Below, in pieces: positions 1 through 9,154 of a stretch of 64,000 bases of DNA. The stretch comes from DASVBE01 sp963770375. Lineage in GTDB: Bacteria; Actinomycetota; Actinomycetes; Streptosporangiales; Streptosporangiaceae. The first letter of the stretch is position 1, and each line of letters begins with the position of its first letter. The notes beneath the pieces are model-generated. The model searched no databases and was not told the origin of the DNA. It worked only from the letters and a program-made list of their open reading frames with translations. The DNA lies in the NCBI GenBank assembly GCA_963770375.1, contig CAVYPM010000002.1, forward strand, positions 1 to 64,000, given 5' to 3'. The position numbers were made by a program, and so were the translations under genes.

Positions 1-1471
1 GGCAGTTGGAGCCCCATTTCCCTGGCGTACTCGATGATCCGGTCCATGTCCTTGCCAGGTAGCCGAGGGCCTTGCCCATGGTGGCGTTAGTACATCGCCC
101 GTCCGGGACGGCCTGGGCCGCGCCAGGTAGCCCATGTGTGGTGGCCGCGTGGGGTGCCGGGGTGAAGAGGCGTTGGGGCTTGAGCAGGTTACTCTGGGCG
201 CCGGCGACCGGGTGAACGCCTGGCCGAGGTCCCATGTCTTGCGCAGTGTCGCGATCAGCGAGGTGTGCCGGTACTCCTCGTTGTACACCGAGCCCGGCTC
301 GACCCATGGCGACACGGCGATGGCGGGGACTCGGTAGCCGGAGCGGTCGAACCTGAAGCCGAGCTCACCCGCTGGTGCGGCCGGGTCGGGCGGCGGGACC
401 GGTCCGGGGGGCACGTGGTCGTAGGTTCCGCCTGGCTCGTCCCACCCGATCAGCAGGGTCGTGTTCCACACGTTGGTGCCTGACGGTGAGGTGGCGGACC
501 GGTAGGCGTTGAAGATCCGCTCCAGGAACGCCTCGCCGCCCAGCATCGCCGACGACGGGTCCAGCCCGATGTCGACGTTGCCGCCGAAGAATGACCGGCC
601 GAACGCCGGGTGGTAGTCGCCGTGCCCGGCGATCATGTCCGGCTCGATCAGCGCGAAATCGGGCAGGGTCCCGGCCGCGGCGTCCTCTCGAACTCCGAAC
701 CGCAGAAGTACGTCGCCAGCCGGTCCTTCAGCCGGGGATAGTGGATGACACCGGTGAACGACAAGCACATCGGCTCCCGTACGTCGACCTTCCAGGTCCT
801 GCCGTGCTGCTCGAGCCGCTCGAAGATCGTCTCCGCGTCGTTCTCGGTGAACCACTTTCGCACCGGGCTGTTCACCACTCCAGCCCTGACGTCGTCGCCG
901 CCGTCCAGAACGACCGGTTCATGAACGTCGCGACGGCACCTCGGAAAACCAGTGGTCGGACACCCCGAACTGGCGCGCGATGCCGCTCAGCACCGGCCAC
1001 TGCTGCGGGGTGTCCCCGGTCATGATCTGGGCGTACTCCTCATAGGTCGGCTGCCGTCCGACTTCGCCGGTGAACGTGCTGATGTAGTCGGTGACGAACC
1101 CGGCCATGGCCGGTGCCGCGCCGGGCGGCGGCGCGTTTCCACGGCGCTGTCACGCCCTCGCCGATCTTGAACCGGTTGTGGTCGTTGATCGTGCCGAACA
1201 GCTGGGTGTTGGTGTGATACCACTCCTCACCCGCGACCGGGTCAGGCGAGTCCATGTCGGTAGTGACGCCGTAGGGCACCACCTTGCGGTCGGCGCCGTG
1301 CTCGGCCCACCCGGGGATCGGGTTGCTCAGGTCCTTCCCGATGACGCCCTCGAAGGTCTTGCCATCCCCCGGCCCGTAGAGGCGGCCCAGCACATTGTCC
1401 AGCGACCGGTTCTCAAACAGCACCACCACCACATGATCGAGCGCATTGCCGCGGGTAGCTGAGCCAGGCAT
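1..1471 (-). pseudogene. Phosphoesterase (phospholipase C / acid phosphatase family), multiply frameshifted
   Basis: The start is ATG at 1471, fixed by GGAGGT six bases upstream. The first frame carries DHVVVVLFENRSLDNVLG, the family N-terminal metal-binding signature. Later pieces lie in other frames: FVTDYISTFTGE and GVSDHWFSEVPS, then NSPVRKWFTENDAETIF, then GTNVWNTTLLIGWDEPGGTY, DHVPPGPVPPPDP and VPAIAVSPWVEPG, all typical of this family. One-base indels explain the shifts near 1136 (extra base in an A run), 930, 880 and 690, and at least one more lies below position 200. The C-terminal end runs off the window. Intact members cleave phosphate or phospholipid esters, often outside the cell. 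Either a decayed gene or poor sequence. Confidence 0.85.
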
Positions 1472-1706
1472 GCCAGACCTCCAGTCGCTTGCGGACATTT
1501 CAGATGGATCTATCCCACCGAGCCTGCATAGGCCGCCAGTGTCATCCCACTCCATCAGCGGCTGTCGCTGCTACACCCGGCACGGGTGACAGCAGAAGTG
1601 ACGGCAACGCCGCAAGCCGCAGGACCTACCCCACGCGTTGTGGCACCACCGATGACAGGCTCACAGCTCAGCGACCCGTGCCTGCCCAGTACTGATAAGG
1701 AAATGG

Positions 1707-2183
1707 TCAATTGGTAAGCTCACCGGCGGTTAGTGGGTGGCGCCAGGTGGCCGAGCGAAAGAAGGCGCCTTTGGCGCGGGTGTAGTCGTCAAAGTCTGCG
1801 TCGCTGGCATGTGCTTCGGCAGCGTTCCGTTTGGCTTGTTCGTAGGCTGCGCGACCGGCGGGTTCTGATCGCAGCCAGTCTCGGAATACGACGGTGTCTA
1901 TCTGCCAAGGGGAGCCGAGCTTGCGGACATGCAAGATCGTGTACTGGCCGGGGTCGGGACGGAAGTACAGCCGCTTGCGGTAGACATCGGCCGGGGCGCG
2001 GTTCGGATCGTCGATCCCGTCGCGGTAGACGCCGGGAGAATCAGGCCGCGAACCGGTCGCGGGCAGAAACCCCGCCTGGGCCAGGACCTCATCGGCTGCA
2101 GACCCCTGCCCGGGCTCTACCGCTAGCATCCGCTGCTCACAACCTCGAAGGTCTGCGCTGCTGCCAATGGACAGTCCGCCCAA
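1707..2183 (-). pseudogene. GrpB-family (UPF0157) protein, apparently N-terminally truncated
   Basis: The C-terminal two thirds resemble GrpB-family proteins, which have a nucleotidyltransferase-like fold: DVYRKRLYFRPDPGQYTILH is followed by VVFRDWLRSEPAGRAAYEQ and DDYTRAKGAFF. The usual N-terminal block with the GSTSVPG-type nucleotidyltransferase motif is missing, and the first 40 residues have no family resemblance, so the 5' part was probably lost or lies out of frame upstream. No convincing ribosome binding site precedes the listed start. Biochemical role of the family is uncertain. The neighbourhood is full of broken genes. Confidence 0.55.
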
Positions 2184-2476
2184 TGCGACGGATCGGATGA
2201 TCGTGCCCGTTCCGTGCCCGAGCGGATGGTCGGCTATGGGTTATCGCGGTCACTCACGGACAGGCCCACAGAGCACCGTAGTGCATCGAAGCAGATGGCC
2301 AGGTGAGCCGAGAAAGCCTGACAAGGAAGCGCAGCCTCGGCGACCATCCAGGTCATGGTGGCGTACTCCAGCCGGAAGCCCCGCCGCCGAAGGCGGTCTC
2401 GGGTCGGCCGCGGGAAAGCTCACCGGCAGCTACCCTGACAGTTTTCTGCGGGCAGGCGCGCCGGAGTGGCCGGTTC

Positions 2477-2881
2477 CTATTTCAAGACCCCCAGCAGTTC
2501 CCGGCAGGCCTGCTCGCAGCGTCGGCAGGCCTGCTCGCAGACCCGGCAGTGCTCGTGGTGCGGGGCATGCCGCTCGCATTCATCGCCGCAGCTCTTGCAG
2601 ATCGCTACGCAGGCCTCCAGCAGCGGCCTGGTGACGCCGGGGTCGTAGTCGGCCTGGCGGCTGATCACCCCGATGGTGGCGGTGCAGACATCGGCGCAGT
2701 CCAGGCACAGCCGGATGCACCTGACCATCTCGGCCAGGTTCTGCTCGCCCAGGTCGGCGTCGGCGTCGGCGGTGCAGGCCTGGGCGCAGTCGCTGAGCGC
2801 GTCGATGGCGGCGGCCAGCACTCCGGCGTCGGCGATGACGACGCCTGGGTAGGTGTCCAGCAGCTGTCTGGCGTAGCTCAT
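2477..2881 (-). CDS. Four-helix-bundle, Cys-rich copper-binding protein (DUF326/Csp-like)
   Basis: This 134-residue protein is rich in regularly spaced Cys and His. Motifs such as DCAQAC, CIRLCLDCADVC, CVAICKSCGDECERH, HCRVCEQACRRCEQACREL match the DUF326 / Csp copper-storage family, in which a four-helix bundle lined with cysteines binds Cu(I). No signal peptide is seen, so it is probably cytosolic. The start ATG at 2881 has AAAGGAGGAG immediately upstream, which rules out the longer upstream reading. It is the one clearly intact gene in the first 4.4 kb. Copper storage or buffering is inferred from family. Confidence 0.85.
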   Translation of the reverse strand: MSYARQLLDTYPGVVIADAGVLAAAIDALSDCAQACTADADADLGEQNLAEMVRCIRLCLDCADVCTATIGVISRQADYDPGVTRPLLEACVAICKSCGDECERHAPHHEHCRVCEQACRRCEQACRELLGVLK

Positions 2882-3251
2882 GGCTCCTCCTTTGCAAGCG
2901 ATACGGCAAAGCACCTCGGTATCCGTATTCTGCGCCGGTCACTGGCCCCTGCTCTGAACCGGGCGGCGGGATTACCGTGCGGCAACTGGTCTACCACCTT
3001 GACCGGGGGCATCGGCGCTTGGAGCTTCTGCTGAGTCCGGCGATGCGGTGGCGTGCAGGAGATCGAAACATCGGCCATCGGGATACCCTTCTCGACCACG
3101 GACCCCGGGTTCCGATCTCATCCTGCAGCGTGCGATCCGCGTGCGATGACGGGCGGCGCCGATGGTCACAGACAGGCCATCGGGTCACTCACCGGCCAGG
3201 CCGGAGCAGACACTAAGGCACGTTTGCCCTGGTCAAGTCACTACGAATCGG

Positions 3252-3312
3252 TGGTCAGGGGCGGGGTCGAACCGCCGACCTTCCGCTTCTGCAAGCAGGT
3301 GGTCAGGGGCTG
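3252..3312 (-). other. tRNA 3'-end fragment with a repeated terminal sequence (possible att remnant)
   Basis: Read on the minus strand, 3291-3252 has the layout of a tRNA 3' end: variable-loop-like AAGGTC, a T arm GGCGG-TTCGACC-CCGCC, and CCTGACCACC. No 5' half, D arm or acceptor partner is present. The last twelve bases, CCCCTGACCACC, occur a second time about 48 bases upstream (around 3301-3312). A duplicated tRNA 3' terminus is what integrase-mediated insertion and loss leaves behind. The tRNA identity cannot be set; the residual anticodon-loop-like TTGCAGA hints at GCA (Cys), weakly. Confidence 0.4.
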
Positions 3313-3750
3313 AGTGCAGTCGCCCAAGCGTGGATCTCCATAGCGGTGGCCATTCGTCTCAATGGCTGGCGGAAAGAAGCGCGGAGACCACCTGGCCGGA
3401 ACGACGCCAGGACGCCGAACGCCGTGGCGAGGACGCGGCCGGCTCTGGCCCGGGCGAGCAGCAGGGTGTCGAGGTCGTCGCGTGCCAGCATCCAGTCGTG
3501 CGGTAGCCGACCGTCTGCGGGCGACGGGGTGGAGGGCGTCGCGCAACTCGGACACGCGCTCCTGCCAGGCGACGTAGGCCGGACGAAGATCAGGGCGGTG
3601 AGCGCAGTGAGCATCCCGCCGTAGGTGAGAAGTCGCAGAGGGGGGACGTGCACGGCCGGGTACCGAAGCGAGCACCGCGATCCTCAGGGCACCGAGGGCC
3701 AGCAGTCCGGCGGTGATGGCAGCGGCGAACGTGATCAGGAAGCGCAGCAT
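3303..3750 (-). pseudogene. Small membrane protein, frameshifted
   Basis: Frame one starts with a hydrophobic helix (MLRFLITFAAAITAGLLALG), frame two then supplies a second helix (LLTYGGMLTALTALIFV), frame one again reads AYVAWQERVSELRDALHP and frame two finishes with HDWMLARDDLDTLLLARARA. Each piece has protein-like composition only in its own frame, so several compensating indels are likely. The product would be a short two-helix protein with a charged cytoplasmic tail. I do not recognise the family. It ends next to the tRNA fragment. Confidence 0.4.
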
Positions 3751-3846
3751 GGCCGTCCGCAGCCATGACAGTTCGACGATGCAGCCCGCCCGCCTGGCCC
3801 TCGTTTACGGCGGAATCTGTTCGCCGGGCCAGCGCTGAGAGCCGCG

Positions 3847-4407
3847 TCAGCGACGAGCAGCGGGCCCGGCGGAGACGCGGTGCTGAACACGCCGGCGACC
3901 AGTTGACGGCGACTGCTGCGCGAGGCAGCCACGACGGGGGAACTGCCCGACCAGCGGTGCGGACCGAAGCAGCACCAGTACTCCCGCCCGGCCCGAGCGG
4001 CCACGGCGAGGGCGGTCAGCCGCTGGATCTGTGGTTTGCCCCACTTCGATCAGATGACCGTCGGGATCGCGGATGTAGCAGCGCTTCCGTACTGGTGCTG
4101 TTTCGGCGGCGTGAGGAACTGAGCGCCCCGGGCGCTCCATTCGGCGTACACGGCCTCGACATCTCTCCACCCGGATATTACGGAAGCTGCTGGCCCGGTC
4201 GGGATCACGCGGCGTCTCCAGGGTGACCGCGGGCTTGTCGTCGGTCGGCCCTCCGCCGGAATTGATGACGATCCAGCTGTTGGCTAGCGCAATATTGACC
4301 GGCACGCCGGGAAAGACAACTCTGCCGCCCAGCACTTCGGTGTAGAAGCGCCGGGACCGCTCGACATCGTCCGAGACGACGGGAAGCGGTCCGCCGCGCA
4401 GTCGCAC
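3847..4407 (-). pseudogene. VOC (glyoxalase/bleomycin-resistance) family protein with a +1/-1 frameshift pair
   Basis: The N-terminal half reads PLPVVSDDVERSRRFYTEVLG, the usual first beta-alpha-beta module, and the end reads RCYIRDPDGHLIEVGQT, the metal-ligand-containing last strand. Between them the frame is wrong: shifting by one base gives VEAVYAEWSARGAQFL, a normal VOC segment. An extra base near 4167 (GAGAGATG for GAGGATG) and a missing base near 4085 account for it. The tail beyond about residue 125 has no family resemblance and suggests the true stop was also lost. The substrate cannot be predicted. Confidence 0.65.
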
Positions 4408-4429
4408 GCGATAAAACCCAGCGACGTCG

Positions 4430-5194
4430 GTGGGTCATCCCCGTGACAATGGCGACGTGAACGAGGTCGAGGTCGTCGTCGCCCATCACGAGTGCGCGAC
4501 CCTGCGCGTCGGTGACGTGTTCCTGAAGATCGACGCTGATCAGGCACGCACCGACGTCGAGGTCGAGGCGATGGCCAGGGCGCCGATCCCGACTCCGGAG
4601 GTCTTGTGGCGGAAGCCGCCCGTGCTCGCGCTCGCCGCCCTCCCAGGGACGGCACTCGGCCGCCTCGGCGAGCCGTCGACCACGTCGCCGGCGGCGTGGG
4701 CCGCGGCGGGTGCCGCCGTGCGGATGCTGCACGACGCGCCGCTGCCGCCATGGCCCGGCCGGAGCATCGACGAGCTGGCACTGGAACTCGACGGCGAATG
4801 CGAGTGGCTCGTCACGAACGGGGTCCTTCCCGCCGACCTGGTCACGCGCAACCGCCAGGTTGCCGAGGCTGCGCTCCGGCCGTGGCCACCGGTGTTCACG
4901 CACGGCGACCTGCAGGTCGCCCACGTGTTCGTCGACGGTGACGAGGTCACCGGCGTGGTCGACTGGACCGAGGCAGGCCGGGGCGATGCCCTGTACGACC
5001 TCGCTAGCCTGACGCTCGGACACGAGGAGCACCTTGGTGACGTCGTCGCCGGCTACGGCACCGACGTCGACCTCGATGTGATCCGCGCGTGGTGGTCGCT
5101 GCGAAGCCTCCTGGCGGTCCGCTGGCTGGTCGAGCACGGCTTCGACCCGTCCTCACCAGGCTGCGAGGTCGACGTGCTGAGATCCCGGATGTGA
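4430..5194 (+). CDS. Aminoglycoside/choline phosphotransferase-family kinase
   Basis: This protein of about 250 residues has a protein-kinase-like fold of the APH family. The catalytic loop is THGDLQVAHVFVDG (His-Gly-Asp, with His where Asn is usual) and the metal-binding segment is GVVDWTEAG. An ATP-lobe Lys is present in VFLKID. The GTG at 4430 gives the longest form; GTG at 4457 (VNEVEVVVAHH) is as likely, and neither has a good ribosome site. No known resistance enzyme is recognised, so a small-molecule kinase of unknown substrate is the safest reading. First clearly intact gene after the damaged 5' region. Confidence 0.75.
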   Translation: MGHPRDNGDVNEVEVVVAHHECATLRVGDVFLKIDADQARTDVEVEAMARAPIPTPEVLWRKPPVLALAALPGTALGRLGEPSTTSPAAWAAAGAAVRMLHDAPLPPWPGRSIDELALELDGECEWLVTNGVLPADLVTRNRQVAEAALRPWPPVFTHGDLQVAHVFVDGDEVTGVVDWTEAGRGDALYDLASLTLGHEEHLGDVVAGYGTDVDLDVIRAWWSLRSLLAVRWLVEHGFDPSSPGCEVDVLRSRM

Positions 5195-5311
5195 GGCTGC
5201 ACGAGCCCGACGGCACCTATCAGACGGACGGACCCCCGACCCGGCCCACCTGTTCGTCCCGCCCGGCTAGCGAGCCGGGAAGGCCTGATACCCGGGTCGG
5301 GCTGAGCGGCC

Positions 5312-5323
5312 TATTCTCGACGC
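5312..5323 (+). promoter_or_regulatory. Leaderless promoter -10 (TATTCT) six bases before the GNAT start
   Basis: TATTCT at 5312-5317 is followed by six bases and then ATG at 5324. There is no ribosome site in between. This spacing puts transcription initiation at or next to the A of the start codon, as in many actinobacterial leaderless genes. Confidence 0.5.
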
Positions 5324-5887
5324 ATGGGCGTCCAGGTGCTGCCGGCGACCGGGCGATGGGATGACTTCGCGTCGTTCATGGTGCCGCGTAAGCCAGGCGC
5401 AGGCGGATGCGTCTGCATGGCGTATCGCAATTCCAGCCTCGACATGCCCGGCCGTATCTCGCACATGCGCGAACTTTGCGCCGGCGAACCGGGCCCGGGG
5501 GTGCTGGCGTACGTCGACGGCGAGACGGCAGGCTGGTGCTCGGTGGCGCCGAAGTCCACCTACCGTGCCCTGGTCAGATCCCGGACGATCCCGCACATCC
5601 AGGACGAGGATGCGTGGTCGGTGGTGTGCTTCGTGGTGCGGCCGGGGTTCCGCCGCCGCGGCCTGCTCCACCAGCTGCTGGAGGGCGCGATCGGGCATGC
5701 GCACGCGATGGGCGCCGCCGTGCTGGAAGGCTACCCGGTCGACCCCGGCGGCGAGCGCATGGATCAGGCCAGCGGTTACCTGGGCACCGTCCCGCTCTTC
5801 GAGGCGCACGGATTCAGCCGCGTCGCCAAGACGGCCGGGCAGATCGGCGGCAAGCCCCGCTGGCTCGTGCGCCGCGAGCTGCCCTGA
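5324..5887 (+). CDS. GNAT-family N-acetyltransferase
   Basis: This 187-residue protein carries the acetyl-CoA-binding motif A, VVCFVVRPGFRRRGLLHQLL (R/Q-x-x-G-x-G/A variant RRRGLL), around residues 100-120, followed by the AHAMGAAVLEGYPVD strand and a C-terminal LFEAHGFSRVAK segment typical of GNATs. An N-terminal CVCMAYRNSS stretch is shared with a subgroup often annotated only as GNAT. Substrate unknown. It appears to be expressed from its own leaderless promoter and faces the MFS gene, with a hairpin between them. Confidence 0.8.
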   Translation: MGVQVLPATGRWDDFASFMVPRKPGAGGCVCMAYRNSSLDMPGRISHMRELCAGEPGPGVLAYVDGETAGWCSVAPKSTYRALVRSRTIPHIQDEDAWSVVCFVVRPGFRRRGLLHQLLEGAIGHAHAMGAAVLEGYPVDPGGERMDQASGYLGTVPLFEAHGFSRVAKTAGQIGGKPRWLVRRELP

Positions 5888-5952
5888 CCTCGCGCTACCC
5901 GCCGGCCGGCGCGGCCGGGATGATGCAGCCCGGGCTAAGCCCCAAACCGGCT

Positions 5953-5984
5953 GCTGGGCCCCGACCGTAAGATCGGGGCCCAGC
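5953..5984. terminator. Bidirectional hairpin between the GNAT and efflux genes
   Basis: A perfect 12-base stem GCTGGGCCCCGA / TCGGGGCCCAGC encloses an eight-base loop. It lies between convergent genes and would stop transcription from both sides. No U tract, as is usual at this GC content. Confidence 0.7.
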
Positions 5985-6004
5985 GTTCGCCTGGGGCTTG
6001 CCGG

Positions 6005-7498
6005 TCAGGCATCTGCCGCGGCGGTCCCGCTGAGCTCGCGACCGGCAGACGGTGCCCGGAGCGTGCCGGCCGCGACGGCGATGGCCGCGGCGACGAGCCC
6101 GGCGGCGATCCAGAACGCCAGGTGGTAGCCGCCGGTCAGCGCGACGGGCAGGCTCTGCCCGTGGGCGGCCAGGGTGCTGGTGTGGCCGGCGGATACGGTT
6201 GCCAGCACGGCCAGGCCGATCGCGCCGCCGACCTGGGCGGTGGCGTTGACCAGGCCAGAGGCCAGGCCCGCGTCAGCGGGGGTGACCCCGGTCATCGCGA
6301 CGGTCATCAGCGCGGGGAAGGCCAAGCCCGCACCCGTGCCCATCAGTATCGTCACCGGCAGGATGTGGCTGGCGTATCCGCCCCCGGCGGGCGCCTGGGT
6401 GAACAGCACGAGAGCGGCCGTGATCAGGGCAAGCCCGGCGATCAGCACGGCCCGTTGCCCGAACCGGGCCGATATCCGTTCGGTGTACCGCACCGACAGC
6501 GTGCCCATCGTGATCGTGACGGGCAGGAAGGCCAGGCCGATCCGCAGCGGGCTGTAGCCGAGGACCAGGCGCAGGTACAGCGACCCGAGGAAGAACATGC
6601 CGAACATGCCGGCGACGCTGAGGATCTGGATCAGGTTGGCCCCGGCGATGTTGCGGATGGCCAGGACGCGAAGCGGCATCAGCGGGTTCCTCGCGGTCTG
6701 CTGACGGAGGATGAAGCCGGCCAGCAGGGCGATCGAGACACCGCCGAACGCGAGGGTCGTCCCGGCCGTCCAGCCGTCTTCGGCGGCGGGTTTGACGATG
6801 GTGAAGACGGTCAGCATCATCGCGCTGGTGATCAGCAGAGCGCCCGCAATGTCAGCGCCGGCGCGCAGCCCGGTGCCCTGGTCTCGCGGGATCACCAGGA
6901 CGGTGAGCACTGCGGTGACGACGCCGACCGGGAGGTTGACGTAGAAGATCCAGTGCCAGTTGATGGCCTGCGTGAGGATGCCGCCGGCCAGCAGGCCGAC
7001 CGCGCCGCCCGCTGACGCGACGAATGCGTAGACGCCGATCGCCTTGGCCATCTCGCGCGGCTCGGGGAACAGGGTGACGATCATGCTGAGGATCACCGCG
7101 GAGGTGAACGCGCCGCCGATCCCCTGCAGGAACCGGGCGCCGATGAGCATCCACTGCGCTTGCGCCAGCCCGCACATCAGCGACGCCGCAGTGAAGACAC
7201 CAAGCCCGGTCAGGAATACGTTCCTCCGCCCGGCCAGGTCGCCCAGCCGCCCGGCCAGCAGCAGCAAGCCGCCGAACGCGATGAGGTAGGCATTCACCAC
7301 CCAGGCCAGGCCAGCTTGTGAGAACCGGAGATCAGCCTGGATCGATGGCAGTGCCACGTTGACGATCGTGACGTCCAGAACGATCATCAGCATCCCGGCG
7401 CAGAGCACCACAAGCGCAACCCAGCGGGAGGCGCAGGCGGGCGTGGCCGGCCGCGTGGCGCTGCCGGACAGGCCCGGTAGCTCAGTCGTGTCCTGCAT
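6005..7498 (-). CDS. DHA2-family (EmrB/QacA-type) 14-TM MFS drug efflux transporter
   Basis: The 497-residue protein has about 14 hydrophobic segments and DHA2 signatures: LDVTIVNVALPSIQADL in TM1, AGRLGDLAGRRNVFLTG for motif A in the first cytoplasmic loop, and an FLQGIGGA segment with a long internal repeat. The start ATG at 7498 follows GGAGAGGAGAT by four bases; a longer in-frame start would run through that ribosome site. Members export hydrophobic drugs or natural products using the proton gradient. No TetR regulator lies next to it, so its inducer is unknown. Confidence 0.9.
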   Translation of the reverse strand: MQDTTELPGLSGSATRPATPACASRWVALVVLCAGMLMIVLDVTIVNVALPSIQADLRFSQAGLAWVVNAYLIAFGGLLLLAGRLGDLAGRRNVFLTGLGVFTAASLMCGLAQAQWMLIGARFLQGIGGAFTSAVILSMIVTLFPEPREMAKAIGVYAFVASAGGAVGLLAGGILTQAINWHWIFYVNLPVGVVTAVLTVLVIPRDQGTGLRAGADIAGALLITSAMMLTVFTIVKPAAEDGWTAGTTLAFGGVSIALLAGFILRQQTARNPLMPLRVLAIRNIAGANLIQILSVAGMFGMFFLGSLYLRLVLGYSPLRIGLAFLPVTITMGTLSVRYTERISARFGQRAVLIAGLALITAALVLFTQAPAGGGYASHILPVTILMGTGAGLAFPALMTVAMTGVTPADAGLASGLVNATAQVGGAIGLAVLATVSAGHTSTLAAHGQSLPVALTGGYHLAFWIAAGLVAAAIAVAAGTLRAPSAGRELSGTAAADA

Positions 7499-7687
7499 GG
7501 TTATCTCCTCTCCTTGGTGCAGACGATGACCGGGGGTGATAGTCATCGCTGCGGCGCGGAAGCGTCACCGTGGCGAGCGGGTGACAGGAGACGAACCCGT
7601 GTCCGTCCTCTACTGCGGTTACGAAGGATCCGCCTGCGAATCGACACTTCGGCGCAAGAACCTTTGCGGCGGTTCCGTGGCGCACTG

Positions 7688-7728
7688 GCGGCGGCGGCGG
7701 CGGAGGAGGAGGAGGAGGAGGAGGAGGG
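7688..7728. repeat. Trinucleotide tract (GGC)n(GGA)n
   Basis: About five GGC units run straight into about nine GGA units. Frames through it give poly-Arg, poly-Ser/Ala or poly-Pro, none in a credible protein. Such tracts slip readily. The surrounding 7499-7974 holds no recognisable protein gene. Confidence 0.8.
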
Positions 7729-7778
7729 GCTGCCTGCGGAAACGGACTCCAGCGGACTGGCCGGACGTCCGGGCACAC

Positions 7779-7826
7779 GAATACGGATCAGAAGATTGGG
7801 GGTCCGGGTCCCTCCGAGCGCGCCCA
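7779..7826 (+). tRNA. 3' half of tRNA-Arg(ACG), degenerate (integration-site remnant)
   Basis: The sequence runs from the anticodon loop (ATACGGATCAG) through a short variable loop, a T arm GGGGG-TCCGGGT-CCCTC and the acceptor 3' strand CGAGCGC. It matches the 3' half of actinobacterial tRNA-Arg(ACG), which normally reads CTACGGATCAG and carries TTCGAGT in the T loop. The loop substitutions and the absence of a D arm and 5' acceptor strand show that it is not a functional tRNA. Together with the terminator that follows, it looks like the attachment-site copy left by an integrative element. Confidence 0.6.
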
Positions 7827-7868
7827 GCAAGAAGGCCCACTGCCACCCGGCAGCGGGCCTTCTTGCTG
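7825..7868 (+). terminator. Strong hairpin terminator after the tRNA-Arg fragment
   Basis: Twenty-base arms (CAGCAAGAAGGCCCACTGCC and its complement, one mismatch) enclose a four-base loop, followed by TTCTGG. Hairpins of this kind usually sit just behind tRNA genes. Confidence 0.75.
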
Positions 7869-7974
7869 TTCTGGAACGGCACGAGCCACGCGCACAGGTC
7901 AGCTGCGGAACTGCGCCTCGCGGCTCACCGGCTCCGCCGCCGCCCGCTTGTCACCCGCCAGCCACGATGGCCGG

Positions 7975-8316
7975 CTAGCCCTCCGTCAAAGGGCGCAACG
8001 AGATCCGCAGGGATTGTCCTAACGCGTCAGACTGGTGTCCGGCGCCTGGCCCTGGAGCCAGGCAGGTCAGCCCGACCAGATCCAGGGTCAGGTCCCGGAT
8101 GCGGGTGAGCGTGTCATACAGGCCCGACCGGTTCAGGTCGCCGGTCAGCGCGGTGTCCGTGCCGTGAGGTTCGATCAGGAAATCCCGGAACGCCTCACGG
8201 GCGGCGCCACCCAGGCGGCCGGAGACGATGATCTGATACCGGCGTGTGGGCGTGTCCGCCGCCAGATCCCAGTAACCGAAGCTGATCATTTTGTGGGGAT
8301 ACGTGACCTCGGTCAC
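7975..8316 (-). CDS. Small conserved protein, paralogue A (function unknown)
   Basis: A 113-residue protein starting GTG at 8316 with GGAAGG about nine bases upstream. Its core, YQIIVSGRLGGAAREAF followed by FLIEPHGTDTALTGDL and a helix RIRDLTLDLVGL, is closely shared with the gene at 9155-9412. Similar 90-110 residue actinobacterial proteins exist, with no assigned function. The 30-residue C-terminal tail is not shared and may be noise from a shifted stop. A compact alpha/beta fold is likely. Together with 9155 it brackets another small gene. Confidence 0.6.
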   Translation of the reverse strand: MTEVTYPHKMISFGYWDLAADTPTRRYQIIVSGRLGGAAREAFRDFLIEPHGTDTALTGDLNRSGLYDTLTRIRDLTLDLVGLTCLAPGPGAGHQSDALGQSLRISLRPLTEG

Positions 8317-8578
8317 CAGCCATCACCTTCCGAACAGGAGACAACGTCCCCGGGGAACCCGGCGGGCCTGCTGGATTTGCGAGAAGGAGCACAGCCAGAC
8401 CTCCGGGGCCGGCTGGCTCATCAACCGCAATCCGATGGTAGCGGTGCCGATGACAGCGGTCTATCGGAACGGGACATATCTGTTAGATGACCTACGGGTT
8501 TCTACCGGGCTGCCGGGGTCCTAGCTGCCGTCACGCAGCAGCGCGGAGGCGTGCGGCCGGCTCGCCCTGGGATCCGTA

Positions 8579-8815
8579 CTACTCGCAATGCGTTACGAAC
8601 GCTTCGATGGCCGCCTCGAGCGGATACGGGCCCCGGACCTGCTGAAGCTCAGCCGAAACCTCGCTGTAGCTGCGCCGGGGATCATCGCCGCACTCGCGGC
8701 AGACCAGCTCGTACACCTCGGGGCGGCCGTCATCCGGCCGGCCGCCGAAGTCACTGGCGGGCCGCTTCCGGAGGCAGAGCGTCCATTCTCCACCCGGCAG
8801 CTCACTCACCGTCAC
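8579..8815 (-). CDS. Small hypothetical protein with a CxxC motif
   Basis: Starting at GTG 8815, preceded by GAGGGAGG five bases upstream, this gives a 78-residue protein: VTVSELPGGEWTLCLRKRP, then VYELVCRECGDDP and EVSAELQQVRGPYPLEAAI. The single CxxC could bind metal only with partners elsewhere, since other cysteines are just C14 and the penultimate C. Small proteins of this shape are widespread in actinobacteria and unassigned. A longer in-frame start exists but its extension is low complexity and ignores the ribosome site. Confidence 0.6.
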   Translation of the reverse strand: MTVSELPGGEWTLCLRKRPASDFGGRPDDGRPEVYELVCRECGDDPRRSYSEVSAELQQVRGPYPLEAAIEAFVTHCE

Positions 8816-9154
8816 GTCCGCCTCCCTCGCAACGGGGTCCGGGCGGGCAAGCCCAAAGGAGACGCGAGACACGGCGCCCGTTGGTTCACCGAGTCCAGCT
8901 GATGACCCTAAGGCGAAACCGCCTGTAAACGACGTTGACCCCGCCGGGAGCCCCCCTCTTCCCCCCAGCGAGGTCAACGTCCAGTTAGGGCAACCTTTGT
9001 TGCCATAACTGTCAATTACGCCTCTACCCTACGTTCGGGCGGTAAGGATGAGAAGGCCGAGCGGCAGCGCCAATCTGAACATCTTGCGGTGGCTGCACCC
9101 ACATGGATCAGGCTTAAGCGGCAGAGGCCCGGTGCTCGTGCCGTCGGGCCGGCC

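Noticed and set aside
7514..7978. Reading frames with poly-Arg, poly-Ser or poly-Pro near 7.6-7.9 kb
   Set aside because: They arise from the (GGC)n(GGA)n tract and the tRNA fragment and have no ribosome site.
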